Below are positions 1 through 5,698 of a DNA stretch of 5,698 nt, piece by piece. The translations under genes were made by a program, and so were the position numbers. How positions within the stretch are numbered: the stretch's first letter is position 1; every line of letters begins with the position of its first letter. The notes beneath the pieces were generated by a model that saw nothing but the letters and a program-made list of their open reading frames with translations, was not told where the DNA came from and searched no databases. The stretch is from Myxococcales bacterium (GTDB lineage Bacteria > Myxococcota > Polyangia > Polyangiales > Polyangiaceae): positions 1 through 5,698 of the forward strand of contig JAGQIY010000182.1 in assembly GCA_020430865.1 (NCBI GenBank), in the 5' to 3' direction.

Positions 1-1
1 C

Positions 2-1051
2 GGCATCGTGGGCTTCGAGCGCCTGAAGACGGACATCAGTCGCGCCGGCTTCCTGGCGACGCCCAACGTGCAGCGGGACCCCAACGTCTGCGGTCAGCCT
101 GCGAGCGACGCCAGCTGGCCCGCGCAGCTCCGGAACCTGGCGGCGATCCAGATCACCCCCGACTTCCTGACTGGGCACCCGGTGCTCGACACTGGCACCA
201 ACGGCAACATCAAGCCCGATCAGATCACCCTCGCCGGCTCCTATGTGTCCGGCGACGAATACCCCATCCGCCAGATCCAGCAGACCGGCGCGGGCTACGA
301 CGTCTACCTGCAGGTGCTCACCGGGCCCATGGCGCGCCTCGGCACGGCGAACCTGGACTCCGTGTTTCAAGCGGGGCGCGCCCTGCGCATCATCGACGAG
401 TCCGGGAAGCAGCAGTACGGAACCATCTCGGCGACCAGCTTCAACGCGGGGCAGCCGGTGGTCAGCCTGACGCAGGCGCCGCAGCTGATCCTCCGTCAGG
501 CGCGCAGCCAGCAGTGCGGCTTCAAGGGCCTCGAGACCGGCGCCCGCGCCAACGTGGTGAACTTCGTGCGCTACGAGCTGCGGGACATGACCGGGGACGC
601 CCAGCACGCCGCGCTCTTCGCTGACACCAACGCCGCCGTGCTCGGGGACGACTCCCGGGTCGAGCTGGTGCGCTACGAGATCGACACGGCGGGCAACGAG
701 ATCGAGAACACACTAGAGATCGTCTCCGAGCTGGCGGTGGATCTGGAGTTCACCGTGCGCGGCATCAGCGTCACGTCGGATCAGGGCCAGCTCATGAACG
801 ACAACCGCATCGCGCTGGCGGGCGCCGATCTGACCAGCGCGAACCCCCAGCGTATCCGCGTGGTTCGCACCCGGCTCAGCGTGCGCTCGCGAGAGGCGGA
901 CCGGCGCGGACAGGCGGATCCGAATGGGCTCGGCGAGCTCTACCGCATCGCCCTCAACCCCGGCGTGCCGGCGGCGGACCAGCGCTGGGCCCGCGTGCGC
1001 ACGCTCCAGGCAGACATCTCCTTGCCGAACCAACTGGGGGTGACGTGGTGA
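2..1051 (+). CDS. pilW: PilW-like type IV pilus minor pilin, 5'-truncated by the window edge
   Basis: Role (family knowledge): PilW is a minor pilin of the type IVa pilus that joins PilV, FimU, PilX and PilY1 in the assembly-priming complex and pilus tip. What is seen: the reading frame is open from base 2, so the GTG at base 8 is not a credible start. The first visible residues, GFERLKTDISRAGF, match the stretch that follows the long N-terminal helix in PilW proteins (the 'LxRDLRxAGF' region). The prepilin signal, cleavage site, Glu5 and membrane helix must lie upstream of the window. About 349 residues remain. The C-terminal part carries RIRVVRTRLSVRSRE, a beta-strand signature common in PilW-like pilins, and the protein ends RTLQADISLPNQLGVTW. 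It has only two cysteines (codons at 89 and 515), about 142 residues apart, a possible disulfide. The stop overlaps the pilX start. PilW is chosen over PilV/FimU because of length and the pilX-pilY1 neighbours; the exact class is less certain than 'minor pilin'. Confidence 0.8.
   Translation, partial: GIVGFERLKTDISRAGFLATPNVQRDPNVCGQPASDASWPAQLRNLAAIQITPDFLTGHPVLDTGTNGNIKPDQITLAGSYVSGDEYPIRQIQQTGAGYDVYLQVLTGPMARLGTANLDSVFQAGRALRIIDESGKQQYGTISATSFNAGQPVVSLTQAPQLILRQARSQQCGFKGLETGARANVVNFVRYELRDMTGDAQHAALFADTNAAVLGDDSRVELVRYEIDTAGNEIENTLEIVSELAVDLEFTVRGISVTSDQGQLMNDNRIALAGADLTSANPQRIRVVRTRLSVRSREADRRGQADPNGLGELYRIALNPGVPAADQRWARVRTLQADISLPNQLGVTW
1036..1043 (+). promoter_or_regulatory. Ribosome-binding site of pilX, inside the end of pilW
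   Basis: GGGGGTGA resembles the anti-Shine-Dalgarno complement GGAGGTGA. Two adjacent in-frame GTG codons follow, at 1045 and 1048. The G-run ends 4 bases before the first and 7 bases before the second, so spacing favours 1048. That choice also gives a GTGA start/stop overlap with the pilW TGA at 1049-1051, typical of translational coupling. Confidence 0.6.
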
Positions 1052-1710
1052 AGCAGCCTCGACCGACGAGTCTCACACGCCGTCGAGCTGACGAGCGCGG
1101 CGCGGCGCTGTTCATCGTGGTGCTAGTCATCACGCTACTGACGGCCATCGGCATCTTCGCAGCTCGCTCCGCGAGCCTCGTGGACGTCGCCAGCGGCTAC
1201 GATCGCCAGGCGGTGCAGACCGAGTACATCGCCGAGTATGGGATCCGCGGGGCAACGACACGGCTGGCGAACGGTGAAGGCAGCGCGGCGCTCAACGAGA
1301 TGCGCCAGGGCATCGACACCTGCCAGGCCACGAAGGACCTCGTGCTGCCCTCGGGCCAGCGCCCGAGCTGCTACAAGTGGTTCATGCCCGAGGTCTCCGC
1401 GGCCCTCGGCGCGCCGCTCCTCGACTCGCCAACGGTGACCGACCCGGGCTCCCTGGGCCCTCCCGGAGCCACGGACACCCAGATGCTCGGGAACTTCGTG
1501 GTCGAGCTCACCGACGAGACCTCGGGCGGCGCGGTGCCAGGCTTCCAGGTGGATGGCCAGAACCAGTCGTTCCAGATGGTGCGCATCACCCTCACCTCCC
1601 AGGGCGCGATTCGTCCCTACACGGCCGGAACCACCTGTGACGCGTCGAGCTCTCGCTCCGCCGGGTCCGCGTACGTCCGATCTCACGTCGTCACCTTGAT
1701 CAGCAAATGA
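1048..1710 (+). CDS. pilX: PilX-like (GspK-type) type IV pilus minor pilin
   Basis: Role (family knowledge): PilX is a minor pilin thought to connect PilY1 to the other minor pilins in the priming complex and at the pilus tip. What is seen: 220 residues from the GTG at 1048 (221 if the GTG at 1045 is used). A basic N-terminus (TRRRADERG, residues 10-18) precedes a membrane helix at about 19-39 (AALFIVVLVITLLTAIG). It continues with ARSASLVDVASGYDRQAVQ and a 'AEYGIRGA' segment. This is the PilX N-terminal domain layout (RGAALxxxLxxLLxLTxxGxxAxRS...). Cleavage is expected after Gly18, leaving Ala at mature position 1 and Ile at position 5, so the usual Glu5 is missing, as in the PilX/GspK class. 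Three cysteines (92, 108, 197) could give one disulfide. The C-terminus ends in a beta-like strand, YVRSHVVTLISK. It overlaps pilW by 4 bases and lies 13 bases before pilY1, so the three are almost certainly co-transcribed. Confidence 0.85.
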   Translation: MKQPRPTSLTRRRADERGAALFIVVLVITLLTAIGIFAARSASLVDVASGYDRQAVQTEYIAEYGIRGATTRLANGEGSAALNEMRQGIDTCQATKDLVLPSGQRPSCYKWFMPEVSAALGAPLLDSPTVTDPGSLGPPGATDTQMLGNFVVELTDETSGGAVPGFQVDGQNQSFQMVRITLTSQGAIRPYTAGTTCDASSSRSAGSAYVRSHVVTLISK

Positions 1711-1727
1711 TGCAGAGGCAGCCATGA
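1707..1727 (+). other. Six-codon reading frame bridging pilX stop and pilY1 start
   Basis: A start codon at 1707 overlaps the pilX stop (ATGA, 1707-1710). The frame reads MMQRQP and ends at TGA 1725-1727, which overlaps the pilY1 start (ATGA, 1724-1727). The pattern would let a ribosome finishing pilX restart and finish exactly on the pilY1 start. No peptide function is implied. It may be a chance arrangement, since a 13-base spacer has few alternatives; whether it is translated is unknown. Confidence 0.25.
1714..1718 (+). promoter_or_regulatory. Ribosome-binding site of pilY1
   Basis: AGAGG lies 5 bases before the ATG at 1724, within the 13-base pilX-pilY1 spacer. It supports 1724 over the internal GTG at 1763 (Val14), which would give a shorter, more standard signal peptide but has no purine-rich sequence in front of it. 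Confidence 0.6.
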
Positions 1728-4700
1728 CCGACACAGCAACAGCGAAGCAGCCAGCATCCTCCGTGCGATCGCGATCCCAGCGCCGCAGCCTGGGCTGGCT
1801 TGGGGCGCTCGTGTGCGGCGGAGTCACGCTGACGCTCGCGGCGCCGGTCCAGGCGCAGGTCGACGTCAACCCGCCGCTGCCCAACGTGATGTTCCTCGTG
1901 GATACCTCGGGGTCGATGGAGTACCTCGCTTCCTCCACCACGTTCCCGACGTGCAACCCCACTGGCAGCAACAGTCAGAAGAGCCGCTGGACCGATCTGG
2001 TCGAGGTGATGACGGGTTCCGTACAGAACTACCGCTGCTACGCCCAGAGCCGCAGCTCGTCCGCCTTCGCCGACGAATATCGCCTGCCTGGGCTGCCGCA
2101 GATCTACGACTACCAGTACACCAACCCCTACCATCGCATCCTGAGCGGGACCTGCACTCCGGGGCCGAACCCAGCCTCCCTCACCGCGCTGCAGACTGCC
2201 CCCTACTCCTACCCCACCGACTGGCTGAAGTTTCACACCTACAACAGCACGACGGCCTGTACGACCTTCCAGCAGGCCAATGATGGCTTGCTCGACACCT
2301 TCCGAGGCCGAGTGCGCTTCGGTCTGATGACCTTCGACACGCACACGGACGACGGCACCGGAGTCGCCGGCAGCACGGCGAATTTCCCCTCGGGAATGCG
2401 GGGCACCTGGAGCTACTACGTGGGCGGCGCGAAGGCCGGGCATCCCGCCGGCTGCACCACCGGCGACTATGTCCAGGAGGTCGGCGCGCGCAACGCCGCA
2501 GCGCCGCCCTGGGAGGGACGCATGGTGGCGTTCGGTTCCCCCAACGCGACCCAGAGCGATCTCCAGACGCGCGCCGACTGGATCCAGAACGTGTTGCTGA
2601 CGACCCGGCCGTACGGCGCAACGCCCATCGCGGGCATGCTCAGTGACGCCTACGCCTTCTTCAACCTGGACACCTCGCAGGACCCGCTGGACACCAGCCA
2701 GGACTTCGGCCCCCGCAGCGACCCGTTCGTCGATCAGGGCTGCCGCAAGAACGTGATCGTGCTGCTCACCGACGGTGAGCCGAACCTCGATCTGCGCCCG
2801 TTCTGCGAGAGCGGCGGTCACTGCCCCTACGAGCGCTCCGAGGACATCGCCAAGCAATTCGACGCCGACGGCACGCCGGTGTTCGTGATCGGCTTCGCAG
2901 TCAATTCGGTCAACGTCGGAGGCACGACGTTGGACTGCTCCGACCTCGATCTCGCCCAGGCCGCGGACCAGACGCTGTGCTCGAACCCGGCCAACGCCAC
3001 CAATCGCGAGCTCCAGGCGTGCTGCACGCTGAGCCGCATCGCCTACAACGGCGGCACGGATCGGGCTTACTTCCCAACCAACCGCGACGAGCTCCGTCAA
3101 GCGCTCTCGAACATCCTCTCGCAGCTCGTGCCGACCACCAGCCGCACGCTGCCCGTGTTCGCGGGCACCGGCGACGTGCGCAACGGCTTCGCAGGTTCCT
3201 ACCGCGTGCTGACGTCGTTCACCCCGAAGCAGTTCGACACCTGGTCGGCCGTGCGCGAGCGGCAACGCATCGTCTGCAAGACGCCGTCCAACCCATCGGA
3301 TCCCATCGAGCCCGAGCTCGAGGCTATCGATCCGGCGAAGGGTGATGACTTCGTCAAGAACGTCAACGACAACCCCAACGGTCGCAAGTTCTACTCGGTG
3401 CTCGGCACCAACGGGAGCAGCGGGATCCTCTCCGATCGTTCCATTCGTCCCCTCACCATCGACGACGGCGTCGGCGTGTACAGTGGCACGCAGTACAGCG
3501 GCGACGCCTCGGCGTTCGTGACCGCAACACCAGCAGCGGCAGCGTCGATCACGGCGGGAGACTGCGTCGGCGCCAGCACCGCGACCCAGTGCCGGGACCG
3601 CATCCTGAAATGGACCGTGGGGCTGCCCAACGGCACCATCTACAACCGCTGCAGCGGCACCACCTGCAACCTGATCGGCGACATCTATCACTCGACGCCG
3701 CGCGTCGTGGGGAGCCCCTCGGACATCGTACGAGACGAGTCCTACGACGCCTTCGCGATCGAGCAGATCGATCGCCCACTGGTGCTCTACACCTCGACCA
3801 ACGATGGCTTCCTCCACGCCTTCGACATGAACGTGGGCGCGGGCACGTCGAATCCCGTCGGAAACAACGAGCTGTGGGCCTTCGTGCCGCCGGCGGTGCT
3901 GACGGGGATGAAGACCCAGTACCCCGGGCTGCACAAGCAGCTGCTAGACGGCGTGCCGGTGATTCGCGACGTCGTGGCCACGGCCAATGGATCCACCTTC
4001 AAGCTCGAGCGTAGCGCCGCGGACGCCCAGGACGGCGCTGGCCGCTGGCGCACGATCCTGATCCAGAGCTTCGGCTCCGCCAGCACCCGCGGTGGGTATT
4101 TCGCCCTCGACGTGACGGATCCGAAGCCCAACTCCTCGGGTAGCAAGGGCCCGAAGTTCCTCTGGCAGCTGACGACGACGGACGCCGGCGACCCGCTGTT
4201 CGGTCCCTCGACGCCGACTCCGCTGATCACGACGCTGTTCTTCGGCGATCCGGCGAAGGAAGTCGCGGTCGCCGTGCTCCCTGGTGGAGACGGTGGGCAG
4301 CGCCTGGGCACGAACTGCACCCGGACCATCGCGACCCCGAACTCGGCGTATCCAGCCCGAGGCGCCGTGCGTTGCTATGACAGCGGCGCGGACTCCGCCC
4401 GCTCTTTGACCATCGTGCGCCTCGACACGGGCGAGGTGATTCGCACGTTCCGCCCGGCGGGCCTGGTGCCCGGCAACCTCGCGGCACGCACGACGGAGAC
4501 CGACATCGAATCACCGATCACCGGCCAGCCGGTCGCCTACCCCGGCGACACGGGCACGGTCGCGGATCGCATCTTCGTCGGAGACCGCGACGGTTCGCTG
4601 TGGCGGGTCAACACCTCCTCCACCAACCCAGCGGACTGGGAGATGGATCTCTTCTGGGACGCCTACCCCACCAGCCTGAGCTTCAGTGCCGCCTCGGGCC

Positions 4701-5407
4701 AGCCCATCGTGACGCCTCCGGTGCTCAGCGTCGACGGGCTGGGTCAGCTGACCATCGCCTTCTCCACGGGTGATCAGGAGACCTTCACCGCCGCCAACCA
4801 GACCAACTTCGTCTGGTCCCTCACGGAAACGGTCAGCACCAACGGCAAGGTCCTGGGCTCCAAGGCCAACTGGTTCACGCGCCTCGACAACGGCGAGCGG
4901 GTCGCCGGTCCGATCTCACTGTTCAACGGGGCGCTCTTCTATTCCACCTTCCAGCCGGAGACCAGCGCGAGCCAGGTGTGCAACGCCGGCGACAGCCGCG
5001 TGTGGGGCGTCGACTACTTGATCCCGAAGACCGACACCAACCTCGGCGACGGCGGAAGCCCGCGGCTGCCAGAGGATCCGAACGCAACGGCGCCGACCTT
5101 CGTGCAGTACATCAGCGCCTCCACGAGCACGCTGATCGACAACGGCTCGACCATCTTCGGTGTCGGCGTGGCGCAGCTCCCGACCTGCAACGAGGTCGAC
5201 ACCGGCTTCAGCGATCCTTACCTCGGCAGCGGTGCGCACCGCTCGGTGAGCCGGGTGAACCCAGGCAAGTTCCAGCTCGTGATGCACACTGGCGCCGGCG
5301 GCACCGCGATCGGCGGCGGCAAGACGAAGACCCTCAGCTTCGACCTTCCAGCGCCTCCCGCCATCGCGACCATCGACTCCTGGGCCGCGCTGGTCGAGGG
5401 CCTGTAG
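1724..5407 (+). CDS. pilY1: PilY1, type IV pilus tip adhesin/assembly factor (vWA + PilC/PilY1 beta-propeller)
   Basis: Role (family knowledge): PilY1 is secreted to the periplasm, primes pilus assembly with the minor pilins, sits at the pilus tip, and acts in adhesion, calcium-dependent control of retraction and surface sensing. What is seen: 1227 residues, close to the roughly 1160 of Pseudomonas PilY1. A signal peptide has a long basic n-region (1-22), a hydrophobic core (23-40) and a likely cut after AQA at 44. A vWA domain spans about 55-470. Its metal site is complete: DTSGS (Asp60, Ser62, Ser64), Thr300 in ATPIAG, and Asp350 in LLTDGEPN. Twelve cysteines lie in this domain (77 to 434) of 21 in the mature protein. 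A linker region covers about 471-650. The PilC/PilY1 propeller follows: GDIYHSTP (652-659), NDGFLHAF (693-700), ELWAFVPP, YFALDVTDP (792-800), DRIFVGDRDGSLWRVN (948-963). The calcium loop normally before the last blade motif is degenerate here. No RGD motif occurs. The family assignment is firm; details of ligand and partner are inferred. Confidence 0.96.
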   Translation: MTDTATAKQPASSVRSRSQRRSLGWLGALVCGGVTLTLAAPVQAQVDVNPPLPNVMFLVDTSGSMEYLASSTTFPTCNPTGSNSQKSRWTDLVEVMTGSVQNYRCYAQSRSSSAFADEYRLPGLPQIYDYQYTNPYHRILSGTCTPGPNPASLTALQTAPYSYPTDWLKFHTYNSTTACTTFQQANDGLLDTFRGRVRFGLMTFDTHTDDGTGVAGSTANFPSGMRGTWSYYVGGAKAGHPAGCTTGDYVQEVGARNAAAPPWEGRMVAFGSPNATQSDLQTRADWIQNVLLTTRPYGATPIAGMLSDAYAFFNLDTSQDPLDTSQDFGPRSDPFVDQGCRKNVIVLLTDGEPNLDLRPFCESGGHCPYERSEDIAKQFDADGTPVFVIGFAVNSVNVGGTTLDCSDLDLAQAADQTLCSNPANATNRELQACCTLSRIAYNGGTDRAYFPTNRDELRQALSNILSQLVPTTSRTLPVFAGTGDVRNGFAGSYRVLTSFTPKQFDTWSAVRERQRIVCKTPSNPSDPIEPELEAIDPAKGDDFVKNVNDNPNGRKFYSVLGTNGSSGILSDRSIRPLTIDDGVGVYSGTQYSGDASAFVTATPAAAASITAGDCVGASTATQCRDRILKWTVGLPNGTIYNRCSGTTCNLIGDIYHSTPRVVGSPSDIVRDESYDAFAIEQIDRPLVLYTSTNDGFLHAFDMNVGAGTSNPVGNNELWAFVPPAVLTGMKTQYPGLHKQLLDGVPVIRDVVATANGSTFKLERSAADAQDGAGRWRTILIQSFGSASTRGGYFALDVTDPKPNSSGSKGPKFLWQLTTTDAGDPLFGPSTPTPLITTLFFGDPAKEVAVAVLPGGDGGQRLGTNCTRTIATPNSAYPARGAVRCYDSGADSARSLTIVRLDTGEVIRTFRPAGLVPGNLAARTTETDIESPITGQPVAYPGDTGTVADRIFVGDRDGSLWRVNTSSTNPADWEMDLFWDAYPTSLSFSAASGQPIVTPPVLSVDGLGQLTIAFSTGDQETFTAANQTNFVWSLTETVSTNGKVLGSKANWFTRLDNGERVAGPISLFNGALFYSTFQPETSASQVCNAGDSRVWGVDYLIPKTDTNLGDGGSPRLPEDPNATAPTFVQYISASTSTLIDNGSTIFGVGVAQLPTCNEVDTGFSDPYLGSGAHRSVSRVNPGKFQLVMHTGAGGTAIGGGKTKTLSFDLPAPPAIATIDSWAALVEGL
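2666..2704 (+). repeat. Short tandem duplication inside pilY1 (LDTSQD x2)
   Basis: Residues 315-320 and 322-327 of PilY1 are both LDTSQD, separated by one proline, forming a 21-base tandem unit. The DNA copies differ only at the serine codon (TCG against AGC), a three-base change. It sits in the vWA domain shortly after the metal-site Thr300, in an acidic loop that continues DFGPRSDPF. It may be a small surface insertion; no function can be assigned. Confidence 0.6.
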
Positions 5408-5436
5408 CCCGGGTTTGCCAGCAACCAAATCGCCGT

Positions 5437-5442
5437 GGGAGA
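5437..5442 (+). promoter_or_regulatory. Probable ribosome-binding site of the downstream lipoprotein gene
   Basis: GGGAGA ends 10 bases before the ATG at 5453, slightly long but workable spacing. The 45-base spacer 5408-5452 after pilY1 shows no GC-rich hairpin followed by a T-run and no clear promoter, so read-through from pilY1 is likely. An in-frame TGA at 5444-5446 excludes any earlier start. Confidence 0.45.
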
Positions 5443-5452
5443 CTGATCCTGC

Positions 5453-5698
5453 ATGACGCGTGAAGACTCACGCTACGCTTGGGTGCTCGCCCTGGCCTGC
5501 TGCGCTTGCAACGGCAGCCAGGAGAACGCGGCCCCGGCCGCAGCCAGCGCCAGCAGCGCGCCCCATCCCATCGATCACCTCGCCAAGGGTGAGCTCGCGC
5601 AAGGGACGGAGAAGGTCTTCGGCCTCGCCATCCCGCGCAAGATGCGGGTCGAGCGCCGATTCCTCGACGCGGCCCACGCCGTGGGTCCTGTGAGTCCC
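5453..5698 (+). CDS. Predicted lipoprotein of unknown function, 3'-truncated by the window edge
   Basis: I do not recognise a named family. The frame starts at ATG 5453 (an in-frame TGA at 5444 rules out earlier starts) and is still open after 82 codons at the right edge. What is seen: a short N-terminus MTREDSRYAWVLALACCAC, with a small hydrophobic core followed by cysteines 16, 17 and 19. ALAC at 13-16 or LACC at 14-17 could serve as a lipobox, though neither is ideal and the n-region has no net positive charge. Next is an Ala/Ser/Pro-rich tether (about residues 21-39), usual after a lipidated cysteine. Then comes an apparently folded start, with HLAKGELAQGTEKVFGL and IPRKMRVERRF. Acylation and an envelope location are therefore likely, but not certain. 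The position, 45 bases after pilY1 on the same strand, suggests co-expression with the pilus genes. Known myxobacterial pilY1 clusters can carry accessory genes, but no homology is claimed. A GTG-started frame at 5460 overlapping this gene is rich in Arg/Ser/Pro and is a shadow. Confidence 0.75.
   Translation, partial: MTREDSRYAWVLALACCACNGSQENAAPAAASASSAPHPIDHLAKGELAQGTEKVFGLAIPRKMRVERRFLDAAHAVGPVSP

Noticed and set aside
1781..1795. Twin-arginine (Tat) export signal in PilY1 (QRRSL at 19-23)
   Set aside because: The Ser/Thr before the arginine pair and the second hydrophobic position are missing (RRSLG), and the PilY1 family is Sec-exported.
1135..1971. A 278-codon minus-strand open frame over pilX
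   Set aside because: Antisense to the well-supported pilX and start of pilY1, with low-complexity, Arg- and His-rich translation and no family signature.
3359..3394. EF-hand-like loop NVNDNPNGRK in PilY1 (546-555)
   Set aside because: It has Asn/Asp spacing and a Gly, but Lys replaces the hydrophobic position and there is no acidic residue at loop position 12. Probably a polar turn.
1700..3934. A 744-codon open frame on the minus strand opposite pilX/pilY1
   Set aside because: It lies fully antisense to a clearly recognisable PilY1, its translation is Arg/Gly/Val/Ala-rich with no recognisable domain, and such long antisense frames are common in GC-rich genes.
5408..5452. Transcription terminator or promoter between pilY1 and the lipoprotein gene
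   Set aside because: CCCGGG at the start is a short palindrome with no loop or T-run, and no convincing -35/-10 pair is visible in 45 bases.
5498..5512. Possible heme-binding CxxCH in the lipoprotein (Cys16 to Cys19)
   Set aside because: The residue after the second cysteine is Asn, not His, and the cysteines sit at the end of the signal peptide, so a c-type cytochrome is not supported.
5460..5693. A GTG-started plus-strand frame at the right end
   Set aside because: Its translation is dominated by Arg, Ser, Pro and Ala as in frame-shifted GC-rich DNA. The ATG at 5453 in another frame gives a lipoprotein-like N-terminus and a sensible sequence running off the edge.
1..5698. tRNA, rRNA, CRISPR arrays, insertion sequences, attachment sites
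   Set aside because: The window is almost fully occupied by four same-strand genes; no array-like repeats, inverted terminal repeats or structured RNA were seen.

Overview
The window is a stretch of high-GC (by eye about two-thirds G+C), tightly packed, one-direction coding DNA from a Gram-negative bacterium. It reads as the distal part of a type IVa pilus minor-pilin/tip-adhesin operon: the 3' part of a pilW-like gene, a complete pilX-like gene, a complete pilY1 gene, and the first 82 codons of a predicted lipoprotein gene. The divergent sequences, the gene order, the GC bias and the unfamiliar small lipoprotein after pilY1 suggest a myxobacterial (Myxococcota, possibly Polyangia) genome. 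That placement is an inference from style, not from a marker gene.

Layout. 2-1051: PilW-like minor pilin, entering from the left edge without its prepilin signal or transmembrane N-terminus. 1048-1710: PilX/GspK-like minor pilin, translationally coupled to pilW by a GTGA overlap. 1724-5407: PilY1, 1227 residues, with a signal peptide, an N-terminal von Willebrand A (vWA) domain with an intact metal site and many cysteines, a linker region, and a C-terminal PilC/PilY1 beta-propeller. 5408-5452: a short spacer with a weak ribosome-binding site and no visible terminator. 5453-5698: start of a small predicted lipoprotein running off the right edge. All genes are on the + strand with gaps of 45 bases or less, so one transcript is likely. 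No promoter is visible; it should lie upstream of the window.

How the genes work together. In known type IVa systems the minor pilins (FimU, PilV, PilW, PilX and relatives) and PilY1 form a priming complex in the inner membrane/periplasm that starts pilus assembly. The complex then stays at the pilus tip, with PilY1 acting as adhesin, calcium-dependent regulator of retraction, and surface sensor. The PilX here lacks Glu5 like its GspK relatives, consistent with a tip position. The lipoprotein is the least explained gene and is a candidate accessory pilus factor by position only.

I see no radically new system. The points worth a second look are the lipoprotein, the degenerate calcium loop of the PilY1 propeller, the cysteine content of its vWA domain, and a six-codon reading frame that bridges pilX and pilY1 with ATGA overlaps at both ends.
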